From CAWBCI01 sp963787195 (GTDB taxonomy: Bacteria > Bacteroidota > Bacteroidia > Bacteroidales > JAGOPY01), in the NCBI GenBank assembly GCA_963787195.1, contig CAWBCI010000049.1, positions 1 through 30,166 of the forward strand: 30,166 bases of DNA, given 5' to 3'. Of the stretch, positions 23,324-30,166 are shown piece by piece. Both the position numbers and the translations under genes were made by a program. The notes under the pieces are model-generated. The model saw nothing but the letters and a program-made list of their open reading frames with translations. It was not told the DNA's origin and searched no databases. Numbering within the stretch: the stretch's first letter is position 1; each line of letters opens with the position of its first letter.

Positions 23324-24082
23324 ATGCCAAACACTATAGATAACAATTTTTTTGAAGCCTATGTGCAGGACCGGCTGGCAATAATCAATTTCAAATCACA
23401 TGTTTATGATTTACTGAGTAGTTTGAACGACAGTCAGGTACTGATGGACTTTATTAAAGAATCAGAGTACGATAAGCAGGTGAGGGGAATACTTTTGCTG
23501 AACCAGTCTGATTGTTTAGGCGCGGAAGCCTACGATGCTTTTTTGAGGAAAATTTCTAAGATGGATGATAATCGTGATGAAGTACAAATCGCTCCTATAT
23601 CTGAAAAAGTGATACGCTTCAGGGAAATCAAGATACTCAGTAAATTTATCAAATTCCTGGCGAATTACCAAAAGCTGGTGATTGCAAGTATTTCCTCTGA
23701 ACTTGTTACGCCATTTATTGGGATTGCCCTGGTTGCAGATATTCGCCTGGCAAGTCGCTATGCATCCTTTTCTATGTATCACCGCAAATTCGGCCTACAT
23801 CCCAGCGGAGGCATCCCTTTTTTCCTGGAACGTTTCCTTGGACGTTCCAAAGCTATCGAGCTTCAGTTTTTAGATAGAATTGACGCTGAAAAAGCATACC
23901 AGCTCGGGCTGATTGACCAGATCCTTCCGGATGAAAATTTTACAGCTCATTGTATCCGCTACCTCCAGCCCTTTCTTAAGGAATGCCCATCAACTCTTAG
24001 ACTTACCAAAAGACTGAATAATTTTTCAAACAATCAGCTTGCTGATTATTTTGACTATGAAGCCGGATTACTGAACTTGTAA
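23324..24082 (+). CDS. Crotonase-superfamily protein (enoyl-CoA hydratase/isomerase-like), active-site Glu not evident
   Basis: 252 residues. The crotonase core is recognisable in IKFLANYQKLVIASISSELVTPFIGIALVADIRLASRYASFSMYHRKFGLHPSGGIPFFLERFLGRSKAIELQFL-type order, with the C-terminal KAYQLGLIDQILP. The family binds acyl-CoA via an oxyanion hole. The position before the GLxPxGG loop that normally holds a catalytic Glu (pElklG) reads YHRKFG, and the first helix region is GIALVADIRLAS without the usual GGG, so hydratase activity is doubtful and another crotonase reaction is possible. The propeller gene follows after 45 bp. Confidence 0.75.
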   Translation: MPNTIDNNFFEAYVQDRLAIINFKSHVYDLLSSLNDSQVLMDFIKESEYDKQVRGILLLNQSDCLGAEAYDAFLRKISKMDDNRDEVQIAPISEKVIRFREIKILSKFIKFLANYQKLVIASISSELVTPFIGIALVADIRLASRYASFSMYHRKFGLHPSGGIPFFLERFLGRSKAIELQFLDRIDAEKAYQLGLIDQILPDENFTAHCIRYLQPFLKECPSTLRLTKRLNNFSNNQLADYFDYEAGLLNL

Positions 24083-24127
24083 GACACATCGGAATAAAAA
24101 ATATTTATCAAATTTAATCATCCAGAA

Positions 24128-25207
24128 ATGTTTGCAAAAAATCCAGAAGCCCGGATCGGGATGAAGATATTAGCTGCCTTGGGTTTTCTCATCATAGCAG
24201 TGCTGATAGGAGGTTTTGCCTTCCTTAAAATCAGGTCACCACAGTTATTGGAGTTTTCAAAGGGAATTCAGGAAATTGACCTGAAACTGCAACTCGACAG
24301 TATTGAGGGAGCATATTTTCTGCATGGAATGACAGCCTGCGAAAATATCTATTTGGATAATGACAGCACGCTATTTTATGTAACATCTCTTCAAGGTGAT
24401 ATTTATCAGGTAGATACTTCCTGGGATAAGAAATATAAGATCCTTAATACTGTCAGGGCAGGGACTATGGCGCTGGGGATAACCAAAGGCTCTGACGGAC
24501 TTTTGTATGTAGTTATTTCCCGGAACAGGCCGGATGATTGGAAAACTAAGGGAGCGGGTCTTTTCAGCATGAGTGGCAATCTTGATTCCATCCAAAGGCT
24601 TACACCTGATTTCCCCTCTATGAATGGTTTAACATGTGACGGACAGGGAAATCTTTACTTTGCCTCCAGTAATTTTCAGGTTTTCCATCCGCAGGGTGCA
24701 ATATATATAATGAAATATGCAGGAGGAGGAAAGTATGGAGAGCCTTCGGTATTCATCGATGATGCGGGCCTTGCCAATGGAATGTATTATTCAAAGGAAG
24801 AGGATGAAGTAATTTACAGCAATACAATTGGTGGAGTTTATTCCTTTATTCCCGGAGCGGATATTACCCAGGTTGTTTATCTTAAATTAAAATTTATGGA
24901 AGCCTGCGATGATTTGTGTACTGATATAAGCGGAAATATTTGGATGACGGATCCTGGTTACAGTACGATAAAAGTTCTGAATCCCGGAACTGGCAAGCTT
25001 ATCCGTTTTAATATTGAAGGTGTTGGGCAGACTTCCTCCTGCCGCATCCGGACGGAAAAGGGGGTGGAAATGCTTTATATTACTGAAATAAAGCAAAAAC
25101 AGGAACCCATGAGCAATAATTTTGACGGTAGGGGGGTGTTGATCGTTCCTGCCCAGTCACTCCTTAAAATTGCCCAGCCCTTGCTACTGAATGCACCACC
25201 AGAATAA
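24128..25207 (+). CDS. Membrane-anchored beta-propeller protein (SMP-30/gluconolactonase-like fold)
   Basis: 359 residues. An N-terminal TM anchor (about 12-32, KILAALGFLIIAVLIGGFAFL) is followed by repeated propeller blades (ENIYLDNDSTLFYVTSLQGDIYQVD, ALGITKGSDGLLYVVIS, LTCDGQGNLYFASSN, GLANGMYYSKEEDEVIYSNT, DDLCTDISGNIWMTDPG). The pattern fits the SMP-30/gluconolaconase/LRE-like superfamily; members hydrolyse lactones or organophosphates or act as strictosidine-synthase-like proteins. The exact substrate is unknown. The domain probably faces the periplasm. Confidence 0.75.
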   Translation: MFAKNPEARIGMKILAALGFLIIAVLIGGFAFLKIRSPQLLEFSKGIQEIDLKLQLDSIEGAYFLHGMTACENIYLDNDSTLFYVTSLQGDIYQVDTSWDKKYKILNTVRAGTMALGITKGSDGLLYVVISRNRPDDWKTKGAGLFSMSGNLDSIQRLTPDFPSMNGLTCDGQGNLYFASSNFQVFHPQGAIYIMKYAGGGKYGEPSVFIDDAGLANGMYYSKEEDEVIYSNTIGGVYSFIPGADITQVVYLKLKFMEACDDLCTDISGNIWMTDPGYSTIKVLNPGTGKLIRFNIEGVGQTSSCRIRTEKGVEMLYITEIKQKQEPMSNNFDGRGVLIVPAQSLLKIAQPLLLNAPPE

Positions 25208-25297
25208 TTCAGTTTAAAATCAATTCATTAGCCGGTGATCCTTCTTTTCAAATACTTGAAAAACAGCCACATAAAAATATTTTAAAAAAAAAGTCAT

Positions 25298-25334
25298 CTT
25301 CCGACAGGTATATTTTCATTTTAGATGGATAAAC
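25298..25334 (+). promoter_or_regulatory. Bipartite ECF-type promoter candidate upstream of the second ECF sigma gene
   Basis: CTTCCGACAGGTAT (25298-25311), 15-nt spacer, GGATAAAC (25327-25334). It is identical in both boxes and spacer length to 10808-10844 (radC, minus strand) and similar to 30013-30049 (ComEC-like gene). A sigma gene preceded by its own target motif is typical of ECF autoregulation. Confidence 0.65.
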
Positions 25335-25342
25335 ACTTTGAA

Positions 25343-25909
25343 ATGACTAATTATACAGATCAGGCAATATTGAATGGCATAAGGATAAAGGATGAAAAAG
25401 TCCTGAAGTATGCTTACAGGGAATATTACCCAATGGTAAGGTATTTTGTGTTGAGGAATAACGGGAATATTCTGGATGCTGAGGATGTTTTTCAGGAAAC
25501 CATCATTGCCATTTTTGAGAGGCTGCGGCTAAGTGAATTGAAGCTGGAGTGTTCGCTAAGGACCTATATGTATGCTATTTCAAGGCATATGTGGCTTCAG
25601 AAACTGAACCGCGGTCGCCTGATTCTGCATATGGCACAACCTGCATCAAATTTAGCCGCAGATGAAACGGAGTTTTATGATGTGGAAAAAATGATAAGAA
25701 AACGGATATTTCACAGGAATTTCCTGCTTTTAAGCGAGAATTGCCAGAAGATACTGATGCTTTTTATAGATGAAAAAAATTTTGATGAGATTGCCGAAGA
25801 AATGGGCTTTAAAAACCGTCAGTATGCGATAAAAAGAAAATATGAATGTACCAGAACGCTTTACGAACGGATTCAAAATGATCCCGAATATAAATCTTTA
25901 CAATTATGA
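25343..25909 (+). CDS. ECF-type RNA polymerase sigma factor with cognate anti-sigma partner
   Basis: 188 residues from the ATG at 25343 (MTNYTDQAILNGI). An ATG at 25325 in the same frame would add six residues, but it lies within the putative promoter, so the later start is preferred. Region 2 (YREYYPMVRYFVLRNNGNILDAEDVFQETIIAIFERL, RTYMYAISRHMWLQKLNR) and region 4 (LLSENCQKILMLFIDEKNFDEIAEEMGFKNRQYAIKRKYECTRTL) are present. It overlaps the next gene by ATGA (25906-25909), so sigma and partner are translationally coupled. Its upstream motif recurs before radC and a ComEC-like gene, which I take as its candidate regulon. Confidence 0.92.
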   Translation: MTNYTDQAILNGIRIKDEKVLKYAYREYYPMVRYFVLRNNGNILDAEDVFQETIIAIFERLRLSELKLECSLRTYMYAISRHMWLQKLNRGRLILHMAQPASNLAADETEFYDVEKMIRKRIFHRNFLLLSENCQKILMLFIDEKNFDEIAEEMGFKNRQYAIKRKYECTRTLYERIQNDPEYKSLQL

Positions 25910-26598
25910 AAAATGATTTTTTTAGCAGGATAGAGCTTTATATAAATCATCAGATGGAAACTGATGAGGTGGCTGCATTTGAAAGTGAATTACAATGTAA
26001 TCCTGAACTGGCAGGAGCCTATAATTTACATATGGAAATGCTCAGGTCACTCAAAGACAAGGATGAAATCGAACTTAGGAAAAAGCTGAAATCAATTATT
26101 GGCAGGACCGATCAGCTTGGACTGGAAGAATCAGGCCTCAGCTATTACCTTAAATGGTTCTGGATGGCGGCCGGGATAATTATCCTGCTGAGTATTTCAT
26201 CAGTAGTCAGTGTCTATTTCTTTAACAACGAGAATCCTGTTTTTTACCTGGAGCGCTGGCTGGATAATAATTGGCAAAAGAGGGATATTTATCAGCTCCC
26301 CTTGATTTGCAATGAACTGTTGAAGGAGAATAAGCATAAAGAAGATTTTGTGATGACTTTTCCTGAAGATTCGACGGTCTTTTTCAAGGATAATTATATT
26401 GCATTTAGATGGATTAACACGCTGGGAAGCAGTATCTTTCTGGAAATTTTTGACAGATTCGGGAATCTGAAGTATGCATCAAAAAATCCAGCTCATAGTC
26501 CCGAAATTCTTCAGCTGGATCTGGTCAGAGGCGTATACATCTACCGCTTTAAAACTAAAAATGAAATACTTTGCTATCGGATGTTTTATATCCGTTAA
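25906..26598 (+). CDS. Single-TM protein, probable anti-sigma factor for the upstream ECF sigma
   Basis: 230 residues. The N-terminal cytoplasmic part (1-80: FSRIELYINHQMETDEVAAFESELQCNPELAGAYNLHMEMLRSL) resembles the helical anti-sigma domain of Bacteroidota regulators, without zinc-finger HxxxCxxC. One TM helix is at about 84-106 (WFWMAAGIIILLSISSVVSVYFF). The C-terminal 120 residues are extracytoplasmic and beta-rich (AFRWINTLGSSIFLEIFDRFGNLKYAS, LDLVRGVYIYRFKTKNEILCYRMFYI). The ATGA overlap with the sigma gene supports a sigma/anti-sigma pair. No SusC/SusD genes are adjacent, so this is not a typical glycan-uptake regulator. Confidence 0.8.
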   Translation: MKNDFFSRIELYINHQMETDEVAAFESELQCNPELAGAYNLHMEMLRSLKDKDEIELRKKLKSIIGRTDQLGLEESGLSYYLKWFWMAAGIIILLSISSVVSVYFFNNENPVFYLERWLDNNWQKRDIYQLPLICNELLKENKHKEDFVMTFPEDSTVFFKDNYIAFRWINTLGSSIFLEIFDRFGNLKYASKNPAHSPEILQLDLVRGVYIYRFKTKNEILCYRMFYIR

Positions 26599-26621
26599 AT
26601 TACTTTTATCGCATAAAGCCA

Positions 26622-26732
26622 CTATCCGGCAAAATATTGTATAAGTGTGACCAACAGGTAAACTGTTCCGATACAAAGAAGGCAGGCTATACCTAATTTA
26701 AAAAATTTAGATTTCATAGAAATTTCATTCAT
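26622..26732 (-). CDS. Small single-TM peptide downstream of egtD
   Basis: 36-residue frame on the minus strand starting at 26732, or 31 residues from the second ATG at 26717 (MKSKFFKLGIACLLCIGTV then YLLVTLIQYFAG). A basic N-terminus followed by one hydrophobic helix is the typical layout of small membrane proteins. It is the last candidate in the minus-strand run egtB - egtD - DUF427 remnant. I recognise no family; chance cannot be excluded at this length. Confidence 0.4.
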   Translation of the reverse strand: MNEISMKSKFFKLGIACLLCIGTVYLLVTLIQYFAG

Positions 26733-26738
26733 TAATAT

Positions 26739-26816
26739 TTAATCATAATGATTGTTTTCAACTATTACTGTATCATTGCTTTCAACAATGATTTTGTCGT
26801 TCCATTTCGCTTTCAT
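26739..26816 (-). pseudogene. Truncated DUF427-family gene (N-terminal 25 residues only)
   Basis: The minus-strand frame from the ATG at 26816 reads MKAKWNDKIIVESNDTVIVE then NNHYD and stops. This matches the conserved start of DUF427 proteins (MKAxWNxxVxAESDDTVVVEGNHYF), which normally run to about 90-95 residues. Neither of the other two frames downstream restores the family's continuation, so the rest seems lost by deletion or divergence. It starts 25 bp after the egtD stop, in the same orientation. It could still be translated as a short peptide. Confidence 0.6.
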
Positions 26817-26841
26817 CTTCTTTTTTTTGAATTCTAAAATT

Positions 26842-27825
26842 CTATTCTTTTTCCCACAGCGCATCCACGTAATAATTTTGTTCATCAAAAAAGTACCGGA
26901 CTATCTTGAATCCGGAGCCGGCGGCCATCTCCCGGATCATTTGCTGGTCATATTTCTGGGAGACTTCTGTACTTATTGCTTCCCATGCATTAAAACTTAT
27001 CAGGAGATCAAGAGATTTTAAATAAACATCCTGATTGCAAAGACTGATCAGGTAACTCCTGGCTGCCCCTGACAGAGGATCATAGACAGGGGCATGCATA
27101 AATTGCTGAAGATCGAAATCAGCTTCCAGCTCACGGTTAAGCCTGTGGAGTAGATTCAGGTTAAAATCCCGTGTAACTCCTTGTTTATCATTATATGCAT
27201 CCAGGATCAGAGAGGGTTTTTTCTTCATATCAAAACCGATCAGGAGCTTATCTCCACTGGTCATACGAAGCCCTAGAGACTTAAAAAAAGTTATGGCTTC
27301 ATCGCGCGTAAAATTTCCAACATTCGATCCGAGGAATAGCAGTACTTTAGGACGCTTTCCACTGAATGCAAGTATGTCCATCGCGCGGAAGTATTCTTCT
27401 GAAATCGGGCTTATGTTCAGGGAGGGAAGCCTGGATTTCAGGCGGCGATACAGTTTTAGATTGCTTTCTTCTGAGATGTCAACCGGAATATATTCAAATT
27501 CAATATTATGATTAATAAAATATTCAAGTAAAACATAGGTCTTATATCCGTCACCCGCACCAAACTCTATCAAATCAAAACCTTCTTTAAAGTTTATATT
27601 TTCAAGTATCTGGTCTTTCTGCCCTTCCAAAATTGAATATTCACAACGTGTCAGATAATATTCAGGAAGTTTCATGATCTTCCTGAAAATTTCACTCCCG
27701 GTATTATCATAAAAGTACCTGGAAGGAAGGAATTTATTTTCACTGGTCAGACCCTCTTTAATATCTGCCTTAAAGCGTTCAAATGCTGTAAGTGTCTGGA
27801 TATCCTGTCTTGATTCTGTTATCAT
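26842..27825 (-). CDS. egtD: L-histidine N-alpha-methyltransferase EgtD-like
   Basis: 327 residues, normal length. Markers of the EgtD/DUF2260 family: FLPSRYFYDNTGSEIFRKIMKLPEYYLTRCEYSIL at the N-terminus, SAM-binding LIEFGAGDGYKT, YIPVDISEESN, LFLGSNVGNFTRDEA, GFDMKKKPSLILDAYNDKQGVTRDFNLNLLHRLN and the late ISFNAWEAISTEVSQKY. EgtD transfers three methyl groups from SAM to histidine to make hercynine, the ergothioneine precursor. It lies 22 bp downstream of egtB, so the two form an operon. Confidence 0.93.
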   Translation of the reverse strand: MITESRQDIQTLTAFERFKADIKEGLTSENKFLPSRYFYDNTGSEIFRKIMKLPEYYLTRCEYSILEGQKDQILENINFKEGFDLIEFGAGDGYKTYVLLEYFINHNIEFEYIPVDISEESNLKLYRRLKSRLPSLNISPISEEYFRAMDILAFSGKRPKVLLFLGSNVGNFTRDEAITFFKSLGLRMTSGDKLLIGFDMKKKPSLILDAYNDKQGVTRDFNLNLLHRLNRELEADFDLQQFMHAPVYDPLSGAARSYLISLCNQDVYLKSLDLLISFNAWEAISTEVSQKYDQQMIREMAAGSGFKIVRYFFDEQNYYVDALWEKE

Positions 27826-27847
27826 AATCTAAAAATCATTATGCATA

Positions 27848-29002
27848 TTATTTGGCAAGTCTGATACCTGTAAACTGCCATCTCTCCCAGGGGTGGAAAA
27901 AATTCCGGTAACTGGGCCTGCTATGGCCGGGTGGCGTGGCTTCGGATGCTCCCCTAAGGACCATCTGATTAACCATAAATTTCCCATTATATTCACCCAC
28001 AGCGCCTTCAGCCCGCTTAAAGCCCGGATATGGCAGATACGCACTGTTCGTCCATTCCCAGCGCTCCCCCCATGTGAATTGGGGACTGGCAGCTTCCCAT
28101 TCGAATTCGGTAGCTAATCTGAATCCGGACCATTCGGCAAAGGCTGCAGCTTCATAAAAACTAATATGGCAGACAGGCTGTAAAGGATCGACTTCCATCA
28201 ATCCTCTTTTTGTATAATAATACCAGACCTTATCTTTTTTATGCCAGTATTCAGGGGCTATGATATTGTTATCCCTGAGCCATTCCCAAGCCTCTGCATG
28301 CCAGTATTGGAATTTATCATAAGCACCATCATTTATAAAATCAAGATATTCAGCATTTGATACCAGTGTATTACGGATTGAAAAATCGTTCAGGTAATAT
28401 TTATGGGAAGGTAGTTCATTATCATAACTGAATTCATTGCCGGCATATCCAATCGAGTAAATGCCTTCCTTCATATGCAAAAACATTCTTTTTTCCCGAA
28501 CTGAAATTCCGGGATCTTTCTCATTTTCATAAGCCGGGAATAAGGGATTATGCCCAAGGATAAATTTTATATCTGTGTTTAAAAGTTCCTGATGTTGCTG
28601 TTCATGGTTCAAACCCAGTTCTACAAGGTATAGAAGCTCTTTTCCAGGCTTGGTTTGTTCAAGGAATTTCTGCATCCTTTCATCAACATACTTTCTATAT
28701 TCCATGATTTCATCCACAGAAGGTCTGGTGAGCAAGCCTCTTTTTGCTCTGAGCACCCTTTCACCTGCAGACTCGTAATAACTGTTAAACAGGAAGTTAT
28801 AATGTTCGTTAAATACATGGTAATCTTTTTGATAAATTTCTAAAATGAATTTTTCGAAAAACCATGTGGTATGACCGAGATGCCATTTAGGCGGGCTGAC
28901 AAAAGTTTCGGGTTGTACGACCATATCTTCTTTTCGAAGTGGAATACATATTTCAATGCTCAATGATCTGATTTTAGTGTATTTCTTTTGAAGATTTGTC
29001 AT
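27848..29002 (-). CDS. egtB: EgtB-like non-haem iron sulfoxide synthase (ergothioneine pathway)
   Basis: 384 residues from the ATG at 29002. A longer frame reaches 29080 but would start inside the divergent promoter region, and the family begins with the equivalent of KIRSLSIEICIPLRKEDMVVQP. A DinB-like N-terminal domain supplies iron ligands (PKWHLGHTTWFFE and NHEQQHQEL), and the C-terminal FGE-sulfatase/SUMF1 domain has IGYAGNEFSYDNELPSHKYYLNDFSI, GFRLATEFEWEAA, GEYNGKFMVNQMVLRGAS and YRNFFHPWERWQFTGIRLA. EgtB joins hercynine to gamma-Glu-Cys or Cys with oxygen to form the sulfoxide. EgtC and an EgtE lyase are not in the window. Confidence 0.92.
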   Translation of the reverse strand: MTNLQKKYTKIRSLSIEICIPLRKEDMVVQPETFVSPPKWHLGHTTWFFEKFILEIYQKDYHVFNEHYNFLFNSYYESAGERVLRAKRGLLTRPSVDEIMEYRKYVDERMQKFLEQTKPGKELLYLVELGLNHEQQHQELLNTDIKFILGHNPLFPAYENEKDPGISVREKRMFLHMKEGIYSIGYAGNEFSYDNELPSHKYYLNDFSIRNTLVSNAEYLDFINDGAYDKFQYWHAEAWEWLRDNNIIAPEYWHKKDKVWYYYTKRGLMEVDPLQPVCHISFYEAAAFAEWSGFRLATEFEWEAASPQFTWGERWEWTNSAYLPYPGFKRAEGAVGEYNGKFMVNQMVLRGASEATPPGHSRPSYRNFFHPWERWQFTGIRLAK

Positions 29003-29033
29003 GCCTTTCACTATATATTCGGGACTTTTTGTT

Positions 29034-29066
29034 TTTGAATAGATTAACAAAAAATATTTAATTTTG
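29034..29066 (+). promoter_or_regulatory. Promoter candidate of the BASS transporter (TTTG-N21-TAATTTTG)
   Basis: TTTG at 29034-29037, 21-bp spacer, TAATTTTG at 29059-29066. On the other strand a near-match lies in the same gap, so egtB and the transporter probably share a divergent regulatory region of roughly 70-95 bp. Confidence 0.5.
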
Positions 29067-29068
29067 TT

Positions 29069-30010
29069 TTGATTTTTCAATTCCCAAAATTATTTCCATT
29101 GGTACCCGCGTTTGTTTCAGCAATATTATTGCCAGCATCTTTAGGATTATTGATGTTTGGCTTAGGGCTCTCACTGACCCTGGAGGATTTCAGGCGCGTG
29201 GTTGTAAACCCACGAAGCCTGATCACCGGACTGTTTAGCCAAATGATCCTGCTCCCAATCCTGGCTTTTACAATTGCCTATATGACCAGCCTGCCGCCTG
29301 TGTTGAAAGTAGGTATTATTATAGTGGCTGTGTGCCCCGGAGGAGCCACTTCCAACCTGATTACTTATTTATTGCGGGGAAATGTTGCACTTGCTGTATC
29401 AATGACAATAGTGAACAGCTTATTAACAATGCTTACCGTTCCAATACTGGTATATATTTCACTGTTTTATTTTATGGGAATGGGGCAGACTATCAGCCTG
29501 CCCCTTGGACCTACTATAGTCAAGATTTTCTTAATTACGCTGCTTCCCACTGGTATGGGTGTTCTGACAGGTTATTTTAAGCGGAATATCGCCCTGCAAC
29601 TTGAAAAGAAACTACGATATATATTGCCTCTCATCTATGGGCTGATTTATATTATGGCTATTTACGGCAGCAAGCAGAAGAATCCGGGAGAACTGTCAGG
29701 AGAATATTTGAGTGTAATTCCCTGGGCGCTTTTACTGAACTTAGGAGGTATGATAGCAGGCTATTTGTTTGCCCGGCTTATGCGCTTAAAATTGGCTGAC
29801 CAGATCACACTTACAGTGGAAGTTGGAATCCAAAACAGCGCCCTGGCTGTAACTATAGCCGGGAGTTCCCTCTTCCTGAATAATTACCAGATGGCTATTC
29901 CCGCCGTAGTCTATGGATTGTTTACTTTTCTTACCGCTGTTATTTTTGGTTATTTCGTCAAGCGTTTTTCCCCTAAATACAGACGAGGCGATTTTCCTGA
30001 AAAAATTTAG
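29069..30010 (+). CDS. Bile acid:sodium symporter (BASS) family transporter
   Basis: Up to 313 residues with about nine to ten TM helices. Family motifs: LMFGLGLSLTLEDFRRVVVNPRS near the N-terminus, VAVCPGGATSNLITYLLRGNVALAV (GGxxSN-type sodium site) and VEVGIQNSALAVTIA (ExGxQN). BASS members move bile acids, pantoate, pyruvate or other organic anions with sodium; the substrate here is unknown. No ATG precedes the first TM helix. TTG at 29069 or TTG at 29099 may be the start; the promoter position favours 29099. It is divergent from egtB. Confidence 0.9.
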   Translation: MIFQFPKLFPLVPAFVSAILLPASLGLLMFGLGLSLTLEDFRRVVVNPRSLITGLFSQMILLPILAFTIAYMTSLPPVLKVGIIIVAVCPGGATSNLITYLLRGNVALAVSMTIVNSLLTMLTVPILVYISLFYFMGMGQTISLPLGPTIVKIFLITLLPTGMGVLTGYFKRNIALQLEKKLRYILPLIYGLIYIMAIYGSKQKNPGELSGEYLSVIPWALLLNLGGMIAGYLFARLMRLKLADQITLTVEVGIQNSALAVTIAGSSLFLNNYQMAIPAVVYGLFTFLTAVIFGYFVKRFSPKYRRGDFPEKI

Positions 30011-30012
30011 AG

Positions 30013-30049
30013 TTCCGACAGGTATACAAAGGGATTTAGCTGGATTAAT
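30013..30049 (+). promoter_or_regulatory. Third bipartite ECF-type promoter candidate, upstream of the ComEC-like gene
   Basis: TTCCGACAGGTAT (30013-30025), 16-nt spacer, GGATTAAT (30042-30049), ATG 5 nt later at 30055. The upstream box is identical to the sites before radC and the second ECF gene; the downstream box differs at two positions (GGATAAAC there). Confidence 0.55.
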
Positions 30050-30054
30050 CCCTG

Positions 30055-30166
30055 ATGTCTGTTTTGAATGCATATCCCATGTTGAGAGTCCTGGCCCCAT
30101 TCATGGCGGGAGCCCTGTGCAGTCCCCTGCTTCACAGGTTTATCCCTGCTAATGCTTATTGGTTCA
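30055..30166 (+). CDS. N-terminus of a probable ComEC/Rec2-like competence membrane protein (cut by window edge)
   Basis: Open frame from the ATG at 30055 to the window end (37 residues): MSVLNAYPMLRVLAPFMAG then ALCSPLLHRFIPANAYWF. The YPMLRxLxPFxAG opening followed by a hydrophobic helix is what I recall for Bacteroidota ComEC proteins, the inner-membrane DNA-uptake channel. With so little visible this is a tentative call; another polytopic membrane protein is possible. It lies 44 bp after the BASS gene and directly behind the shared ECF-type motif. Confidence 0.5.
   Translation, partial: MSVLNAYPMLRVLAPFMAGALCSPLLHRFIPANAYWF

Noticed and set aside
23098..23343. 81-codon plus-strand frame starting at the tRNA
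   Set aside because: It covers the tRNA-Glu and its terminator and is an artefact.
1..30166. CRISPR arrays, prophage genes or a complete insertion sequence
   Set aside because: No regularly spaced short repeats with unique spacers, no phage structural or integrase genes, and no full transposase were found.

Overview
This 30 kb window looks like a chromosomal segment of a Bacteroidota bacterium, probably of the Bacteroidales/Marinilabiliales type. The evidence is TonB-dependent outer-membrane receptors with carboxypeptidase-regulatory-like N-termini, a PorT-type barrel, WbqC, a 7TM-HD phosphodiesterase of the PgpH type, lipid A synthesis (LpxB), moderate-to-low GC with AT-rich intergenic DNA, and many start regions carrying the Bacteroidota promoter pattern TTTG-N19-21-TAnnTTTG (perfect before rpsT and tRNA-Glu). 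No prophage, CRISPR array, rRNA or complete insertion sequence was seen.

Layout. 1-3550 (minus strand): the N-terminus of one outer-membrane receptor/adhesin-like protein, then a full TonB-dependent receptor behind an FMN riboswitch with its own terminator, so probably a flavin-related uptake gene. 3550-5200 (minus): a HEPN/MNT (HepT-MntA) toxin-antitoxin pair and a cytoplasmic-looking SH3-NlpC/P60 peptidase. 5570-7640 (plus): PgpH-like c-di-AMP phosphodiesterase. 7675-9364 (minus): WbqC-like protein and a tandem pair of related thioredoxins, one of them a lipoprotein. 9674-11168: an orphan IS1595-type zinc-ribbon protein converging on radC, then rpsT. 11283-16355 (minus): a tightly packed cluster of DUF2520 protein, KdsC-like HAD, UbiA prenyltransferase, Maf, SurE, a 3-TM protein and LpxB. 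16516-18109 (plus): a MerR/B12-binding (CarH/LitR-like) regulator followed by an ECF sigma factor. 18200-25207: a membrane-anchored unknown, an aminotransferase, RfaE1-like kinase, PorT-like barrel, unknown, tRNA-Glu, crotonase-family protein and a beta-propeller protein. 25325-26598: a second ECF sigma factor with a one-TM anti-sigma-like partner. 26622-29002 (minus): ergothioneine-type EgtB-EgtD followed by a truncated DUF427 peptide and a small TM peptide. 29069-30166 (plus): a BASS-family transporter and the start of a probable ComEC.

Three signals are not explained by gene calls. (1) A bipartite motif, TTCCGACAGGTAT-N15/16-GGAT(A/T)AA, lies in gene orientation directly upstream of the second ECF sigma gene, radC and the ComEC-like gene. 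It has the architecture of an alternative-sigma promoter and suggests an autoregulated ECF regulon that includes competence/DNA-processing genes. (2) Three copies of a hairpin-rich intergenic repeat (about 172 bp, one an 88-bp deletion derivative) sit at 3415, 5253 and 9462. (3) The FMN riboswitch has a complete candidate switching mechanism in front of a TonB receptor.

All assignments rest on reading motifs by eye; no database search was possible.
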